From: DATEDA01 sp963789885
GTDB taxonomy: Bacteria > Pseudomonadota > Gammaproteobacteria > Burkholderiales > SG8-39
DNA: 64,000 nucleotides
NCBI GenBank assembly: GCA_963789885.1
Contig: CAWBNB010000013.1
Span: 1-64,000 of the forward strand
Direction of reading: 5' to 3'
Under the pieces are notes generated by a model that was not told where the DNA came from, searched no databases, and saw only the letters and a program-made list of their open reading frames with translations. A program made the position numbers and the translations under genes. This document shows positions 59,910 through 64,000 of this stretch, in pieces. Position 1 is the stretch's first letter, and each line of letters begins with the position of its first letter.

Positions 59910-60851
59910 ATGCGGGAGATCCTCGGCGTCCTCGTGCCGTTCTTCGCGATCGTCGCGCTCGGCTACGGCGCCGCGCGCTTCCGGCTGATCTGGCAGAGCG
60001 GCCTGAACGGCCTCAACGCCTACCTCTTCAACTTCGCGCTCCCGGTGATGCTGTTCCGCGGCGTTGCGACGCGCGATCTCGCCGAGCTCGCCGACGTGCG
60101 GCTCGCGTTCGTCTACGGGCTGACGACGATCGCGCTGTTCCTCGTCACCGCGACGATCGCGGCGCGCGCGTTCGCGCTCGACCGCCCGACCGCGCTCTTC
60201 CACGGGCTCGGCGCGGTGCAGTCGAACAACGGCTTCCTCGCGCTGCCACTCATGCCGGCGCTCTTCGGCGAAGCGGCGATCGCGCCGCTCGCGCTCACGC
60301 TGCTCTCGGACATGGTCGGCCTCTACCCGCTTTGCATCCTGCTCGCCGATCTCGCGACCCGGCGGCCGCACGTGCGCGGCACGCCGCTCAGGTCGATCGC
60401 GCGCTTCTTCTACTCGAATCCTTTCATCCCGGCGCTGTTCGTGGGGTTCGTCTTCGCGTCGTTCCGGATCCGCCTGCCCGGCCCGGCGCAGACCACGATC
60501 GACCTCCTCGCCGCGAGCGCGGCCCCGGCAGCGCTCTTCGCGCTCGGCGCGTCGCTCTCGATCTACCGCGAGCCGACGCGGCGCACCGGCCAGGTCGCGC
60601 TGATGAACGTCGTCAAGCTCGCAGTCATGCCGGTCGTCGTCTGGGCGGTCGGGACGCATCTGATTCCGCTGCCGCCCTTCCACCTGAAGGTCGGCGTCGC
60701 CGTGGCCGCGCTGCCTACGGGCGTGAACCTCTACCTCTTCTCCAGCCGCTACCTGCGCGACGTCGGCGTCTTCTCCGCCGCGATCCTTTCCTCCACGGCG
60801 ATCAGCGTTGCCAGTCTCACGTTCGTCGTATGGCTGCTCGCGCGCACCTGA
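59910..60851 (+). CDS. AEC (auxin efflux carrier) family transporter
   Basis: A 313-residue membrane protein with about ten helices. The N-terminal helix pair (LGVLVPFFAIVALGYGAARF) and NAYLFNFALPVMLFRGVA carry the AEC fold pattern; VQSNNGFLALPLMPALFGEAAI is the family's central Asn/Pro-rich helix. The C-terminal half includes MPVVVWAVGTHLIPLPPFHLKVGVAVAALPTGVNLYLFSSRYL. Bacterial AEC proteins move malate, malonate or other small anions. Its stop overlaps the next gene, a GH17-type enzyme, by 22 bases. Confidence 0.88.
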   Translation: MREILGVLVPFFAIVALGYGAARFRLIWQSGLNGLNAYLFNFALPVMLFRGVATRDLAELADVRLAFVYGLTTIALFLVTATIAARAFALDRPTALFHGLGAVQSNNGFLALPLMPALFGEAAIAPLALTLLSDMVGLYPLCILLADLATRRPHVRGTPLRSIARFFYSNPFIPALFVGFVFASFRIRLPGPAQTTIDLLAASAAPAALFALGASLSIYREPTRRTGQVALMNVVKLAVMPVVVWAVGTHLIPLPPFHLKVGVAVAALPTGVNLYLFSSRYLRDVGVFSAAILSSTAISVASLTFVVWLLART

Positions 60852-62548
60852 TCGCCGTATGGCTCGCAGCGCTGCTCGCCGCGATCGGCGGGCTCGCATG
60901 GTGGCATGCGCGCGGGCAGCCGATCGCGCTGCCCGACGCGGGCATCGACAGGCTCCCCTGCGTGTCGTACGCGCCCTACCGCTTCCCCGGGCAAACGCCG
61001 TTCACCAAGGGCTTGGTCGTGAGCCCGACGCAGATCGACGCCGATCTCGCGCTCCTCGCGCAGCGGACGCGCTGCGTGCGCATCTACTCGGTCGACCAGG
61101 GGCTCGACGCAGTGCCGGCGCTCGCCCGCAAGCATGGCCTGCGCGTGCTGCTCGGACTCTGGATCGGCCGCGACCGGACCGAGAACGAGCGCGAGCTCGC
61201 GCGGGGGCTCGAGGTGATCCGGCGCGACGCCGATGCGATCGACGCGGTGGTCGTCGGCAACGAGGTGCTGCTGCGCCGGGAGCTGCCTGCCACGGCGCTC
61301 GCGGATTACATCCGGCGCGTCCGGGCCGCGACGACGCTCCCGATCACCTACGCCGACGTGTGGGAGTTCTGGCTGCAGCACCCCGCGCTCGCCGACGCGG
61401 TGTCGTTCGTCACCGTGCACCTGCTGCCGTACTGGGAAGACGAGCCGATGCCGATCGAGCGCGCGGTCGATCATGTAGCGAGCATCCTCTCGCGCGTCCG
61501 CGCGGCGTTCCCCGGCCGCGACGTCTTCATCGGCGAAGCCGGGTGGCCGAGCAGGGGACGACGGCGCGAGGGCGCGGTGCCGTCGCGCGTCAACCAGGCG
61601 CGGTTCGTCCGCGAGCTCGCGAACGCCGCCGCAGCGCACGGCCTGCGCTACAACGTCATCGAAGGGTTCGACCAGCCGTGGAAGCGCCGGCTCGAAGGGA
61701 CGGTCGGCGGGTTCTGGGGCGTGCTCGACGCCGACGGACGGGAGAAGTTTCCGCTGCGGGGTGCGGTCGCCGAGGATCCGGACTGGCGGCGCGGCCTCCT
61801 CGCATCGGGACTGGGGGCGGCGCTCTTCGCGTTCGCCGGCGTCGCGGGCCGGTCGCGGTGGCGCGGTGTGCTGCTGCTCGCCCTCGCCGGCGCGGCGTTC
61901 GGTGCGGCGTTCGCCGCGCAGCGCGAGATGATCGAGACTGCGAGCCGCGATGCCTTCGAGCTCGCGCTCGGCGCCGCGTTCAGCGTCATCTCCGCGGCCG
62001 CGACGCTTCTCGCGGCGACCAGTCTCGCGCGCTGGCTCGACGGCCGCGCGCCGCTCACGCCCGCCCCCGCTGCGGCGGTCGCGCGCTGGTTCCGGACGAA
62101 CGTATCGCCGTGGTCGACTGCCGAGCGCCTTCTCGGCAGCCTGCGCTTCGCAATGCTCTTCGGCGCCGCAGTCGCCTCGCTCGCGCTCGCGTTCGACCCG
62201 CGCTATCGGGACTTTCCGCTCGCGATCGTGGCGCCGCCCACCGTCGCGCTCGCGCTGCTCGCGTGGATATCGGGCACGAGCGCCGAAGTGGAGGAACACA
62301 CGCTCGCGGCGGCGCTCGTCGTGACGGCGCCGGTCATCGCGTTGCGCGAGGGCCTTGCGAACACCGACGCCCTCGCCTGGGTGGCGCTATGCCTCGCGCT
62401 CGCGGCGAGCGTCGGGCGGCGCCACGCCCGCGGCGGCGGTTCGCGCCAGCACGATCAGGCCCAGCAGAAGCCCGACGGCACCCGTCGCGGCCGCATACAG
62501 CACGAGCCCGGCGGCCCCGAGGCAGGCGGCGGCGAGCGCCCACGCTGA
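60830..62548 (+). CDS. GH17-type beta-1,3-glucan enzyme with C-terminal membrane domain
   Basis: A 572-residue protein. An N-terminal signal anchor (LIAVWLAALLAAIGGLAWW) is followed by a TIM-barrel domain (about 40-300) of glycoside hydrolase family 17: PCVSYAPYRFPG, the acid/base Glu145 in VVVGNEVLL, and the nucleophile Glu236 in IGEAGWPSRG. The C-terminal 270 residues have about seven helices (LLALAGAAFGAAFAAQ and on). Such proteins cut or transglycosylate beta-1,3-glucans, as in cyclic glucan synthesis. The last 50 residues are hydrophilic and coded by DNA antisense to the next gene, so the natural end may differ. Starts at 60830, overlapping the AEC stop. Confidence 0.8.
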   Translation: MAARAHLIAVWLAALLAAIGGLAWWHARGQPIALPDAGIDRLPCVSYAPYRFPGQTPFTKGLVVSPTQIDADLALLAQRTRCVRIYSVDQGLDAVPALARKHGLRVLLGLWIGRDRTENERELARGLEVIRRDADAIDAVVVGNEVLLRRELPATALADYIRRVRAATTLPITYADVWEFWLQHPALADAVSFVTVHLLPYWEDEPMPIERAVDHVASILSRVRAAFPGRDVFIGEAGWPSRGRRREGAVPSRVNQARFVRELANAAAAHGLRYNVIEGFDQPWKRRLEGTVGGFWGVLDADGREKFPLRGAVAEDPDWRRGLLASGLGAALFAFAGVAGRSRWRGVLLLALAGAAFGAAFAAQREMIETASRDAFELALGAAFSVISAAATLLAATSLARWLDGRAPLTPAPAAAVARWFRTNVSPWSTAERLLGSLRFAMLFGAAVASLALAFDPRYRDFPLAIVAPPTVALALLAWISGTSAEVEEHTLAAALVVTAPVIALREGLANTDALAWVALCLALAASVGRRHARGGGSRQHDQAQQKPDGTRRGRIQHEPGGPEAGGGERPR

Positions 62549-62791
62549 CAGGCGCGTAAGAATTGCCAGGACTCCCGCGCCGATCGCGCCGAAGCCGAGC
62601 GCACCGGCGCCGAGGACGACGGCGAGGAGCGCCCGCGGCGCGCACCACCACGGCGCCCCGGGCGCGCCGCAGAGGTGCGCGAGCGAGGCCGGTTCGATGA
62701 TCGCGTACCGCACTCCGGTCGCGATAGCAAGCGCGATCGCCACGCTCGCGACGAGCCGAACCGGCACTTTCCCGCTCCCCGATGTCGTCAT
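62387..62791 (-). CDS. small hydrophobic membrane protein, uncharacterised
   Basis: A 134-residue protein with four hydrophobic helices: LVASVAIALAIATGVRYA, ALLAVVLGAGALGFGAIGAGVLAIL, ALAAACLGAAGLVLYAAATG and AVGLLLGLIVLARTAAA. Cys in the loop HLCGAPGAPWWCAP may form a disulfide. The ATG at 62789-62791 opens it. It overlaps 162 bases of the GH17 gene on the other strand. I do not recognise the family. The helix pattern is clearly that of a real membrane protein, whereas the sense-strand protein there is low-complexity, so I favour this reading of the overlap. Confidence 0.6.
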   Translation of the reverse strand: MTTSGSGKVPVRLVASVAIALAIATGVRYAIIEPASLAHLCGAPGAPWWCAPRALLAVVLGAGALGFGAIGAGVLAILTRLSAWALAAACLGAAGLVLYAAATGAVGLLLGLIVLARTAAAGVAPPDARREREA

Positions 62792-62968
62792 GTCCCGACA
62801 ATTAGGCGCGGCATTCGAAGTTGAACTTTCATCTCGTCTCGCCAATCCAAACCGCGCGTGGCACTATGCCACGCCCGGCACGGCGTTTGCCTACGCTTCC
62901 TCCGGGGATCGTCAACCGCCGGGCACCGCGAGCGTTTTCCGACGCTGGTCCCCGGGTCGCGAGAGTGA

Positions 62969-64000
62969 ATGAGCGCCGCTAGTATCCATGCCCTGCCCGC
63001 GCCGAGCGAACGCCGCTCGGCTTCGGCCTTCGTCGCCGCGGGCGTGATCGCCGCCCTCGTCGCGGTCGCGAATTTCGCGCTCTGGTCCGCGGCCCATCCG
63101 CCGCTCGTCCTGCCCGACGGCCCCGACAAGGTGCACGGCGTGGCGTTCAGCGGCTACCAGCGCCACCAGGATCCGACGGAGGGCCGCTTCCCCGTGGAGG
63201 CCGAGCTCGCCGCAGATCTCGATCGCGTCGCCGCCTACGCCGACCGGGTGCGCACCTATTCCTCGATCGAGAACGCCGGGGCGGTCCGGCTGGCCGGCAC
63301 GCGGGGGCTGCGGGTGACAGCCGGCGCGTGGCTCGACCGCCGCGACGAGAACAACGAGCGCGAGGTCGCCGCCCTCGTGCGCCTCGCGCGCGAGAACCCC
63401 AACGTCGACCGCGTGATCGTCGGGAACGAGACGATCCTGCGCGGTGACCTGAGCGTCCCGGCGCTCGTCGCCGACATCACGCGTGTGAAGCGCAAGGTGC
63501 GCGTGCCGGTGTCGACCGCCGAGCCGTGGCACGTCTGGCTGCGCCACCCGGAGCTCGCCCGCCACGTCGATTTCCTCACCGTGCACCTGCTGCCCTACTG
63601 GGAAGGCGTCCCCGCGGAGCACGCGGTCGACTACGCGCTCGAGCGCTACGCGGAGCTGCGCCGCGCGTTTCCGAAGAAGCGCATCGTGATCGGCGAGATC
63701 GGCTGGCCGAGCCGCGGCGACCGCGTCGGCGGCGCGATCGCCTCGCCCGCCGCGCAGGCCGCGTTCGTGCGCGAGTTCCTCGCGCGCACCGTCGAGCGCC
63801 CGCTCGACTACTACCTGATGGAGATGTTCGACCAGCCGTGGAAGCAGGCGCACGAAGGCCGCGCGGGCGCCTACTGGGGCATGTACCACGCGGACCGCAC
63901 GCCGAAGTTCGCCCTCGACGGCCCGGTCGACGCGGACGCGCGCTGGCAGGCGAAGGCGCTCGCGGCGTCGCTGCTCGCCGCACCCCTGATGCTCTGGTTC
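62969..64000 (+). CDS. GH17-type beta-1,3-glucan enzyme, second copy, 3' end beyond window
   Basis: The frame is open from ATG 62969 to the end of the window (344 codons). A signal anchor (VAAGVIAALVAVANFALW) precedes a GH17 domain: GVAFSGYQRHQDPTEG, the acid/base Glu154 in VIVGNETILRG, EPWHVWLRHPELARHVDFLTVHLLPYWEG, and the nucleophile Glu243 in IGEIGWPSRG. FDQPWKQAHEGRAGAYWGM closes the barrel, matching FDQPWKRRLEGTVGGFWG of the first copy, so the two are paralogues. A new helix starts at the edge (LAASLLAAPLMLWF). In relatives this architecture can continue into a GT2 glucan synthase; here that part is not visible. Confidence 0.85.
   Translation, partial: MSAASIHALPAPSERRSASAFVAAGVIAALVAVANFALWSAAHPPLVLPDGPDKVHGVAFSGYQRHQDPTEGRFPVEAELAADLDRVAAYADRVRTYSSIENAGAVRLAGTRGLRVTAGAWLDRRDENNEREVAALVRLARENPNVDRVIVGNETILRGDLSVPALVADITRVKRKVRVPVSTAEPWHVWLRHPELARHVDFLTVHLLPYWEGVPAEHAVDYALERYAELRRAFPKKRIVIGEIGWPSRGDRVGGAIASPAAQAAFVREFLARTVERPLDYYLMEMFDQPWKQAHEGRAGAYWGMYHADRTPKFALDGPVDADARWQAKALAASLLAAPLMLWF

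Noticed and set aside
1..64000. tRNA, rRNA, riboswitch, insertion sequence or CRISPR array
   Set aside because: I looked for cloverleaf-like arms with CCA ends, rRNA signatures, transposase motifs and repeat-spacer patterns and found none that I can support.

Overview
The window comes from a GC-rich, Gram-negative bacterium, most likely a betaproteobacterium of the Burkholderiales type. This is inferred from content: four periplasmic TctC/Bug solute receptors, a tctCBA permease set, a DctPQM TRAP transporter, several small aromatic or CoA catabolic enzymes, and single-copy housekeeping genes (pepN, htpX, ada, pdxH, msrA) of proteobacterial type. I see no rRNA, tRNA, insertion sequence, CRISPR array or prophage, apart from one isolated phage-type ORF6N gene.

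Layout. 1-2.9 kb: the end of a VOC protein, an acyl-CoA-dehydrogenase-fold monooxygenase, an NnrU membrane protein and a nitroreductase. 2.9-19.5 kb: a transport and catabolism block holding an Ap4A phosphorylase next to tctCBA, an aspartate dehydrogenase, a TauD-type dioxygenase plus GMC oxidoreductase pair, an alpha/beta hydrolase lipoprotein, a D-2-hydroxyacid dehydrogenase, two tandem tctC paralogues, a dctPQM set and a pirin. 19.5-30.3 kb: pepN, an uncharacterised lipoprotein, the ORF6N gene, a frameshifted sulfatase, a HAD phosphatase, an FlK-like thioesterase, class I fumarase/tartrate dehydratase subunits, a GST, a type III CoA transferase and a carboxymuconolactone-decarboxylase-family protein, closed by a strong hairpin terminator. 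30.3-40.6 kb: a large exported hydrolase with a His/Asp-rich insert, an LtrA remnant, an orphan BatA-like protein, a TauE permease, a secreted lectin-like protein, a second FlK-like thioesterase followed by a Rieske oxygenase, a frameshifted EamA transporter and a GAF-GGDEF protein. 40.9-51.3 kb: htpX, a GST, a haloacid dehalogenase, a FecR/DUF6600 protein, two MFS transporters, a quinone oxidoreductase behind a truncated cytochrome c, and a membrane diguanylate cyclase. 51.3-55.7 kb: a signalling island in which an FHA-linked class III cyclase diverges from a FecR protein, a c-haem HAMP sensor and a Ser/Thr kinase. 55.7-64 kb: a SWIB/H1-like protein, secreted MsrA, Ada, an EamA transporter, pdxH, an AEC transporter and two GH17-type glucan enzymes, the last running off the window.

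Functionally the window joins scavenging of organic acids (TTT and TRAP receptors) to oxidation of hydroxy, keto or aromatic compounds, with small signalling units between. The most system-like element is the FecR, c-haem-HAMP and kinase operon with its divergent FHA-cyclase. It has a well-formed sigma-70 promoter and protein features suggesting haem or redox sensing that feeds both phosphorylation and cyclic-nucleotide signalling.

Five otherwise well-conserved genes carry single-base frameshifts or truncation, several in GC-rich runs. At least the pdxH case looks more like a base-calling error than gene decay.
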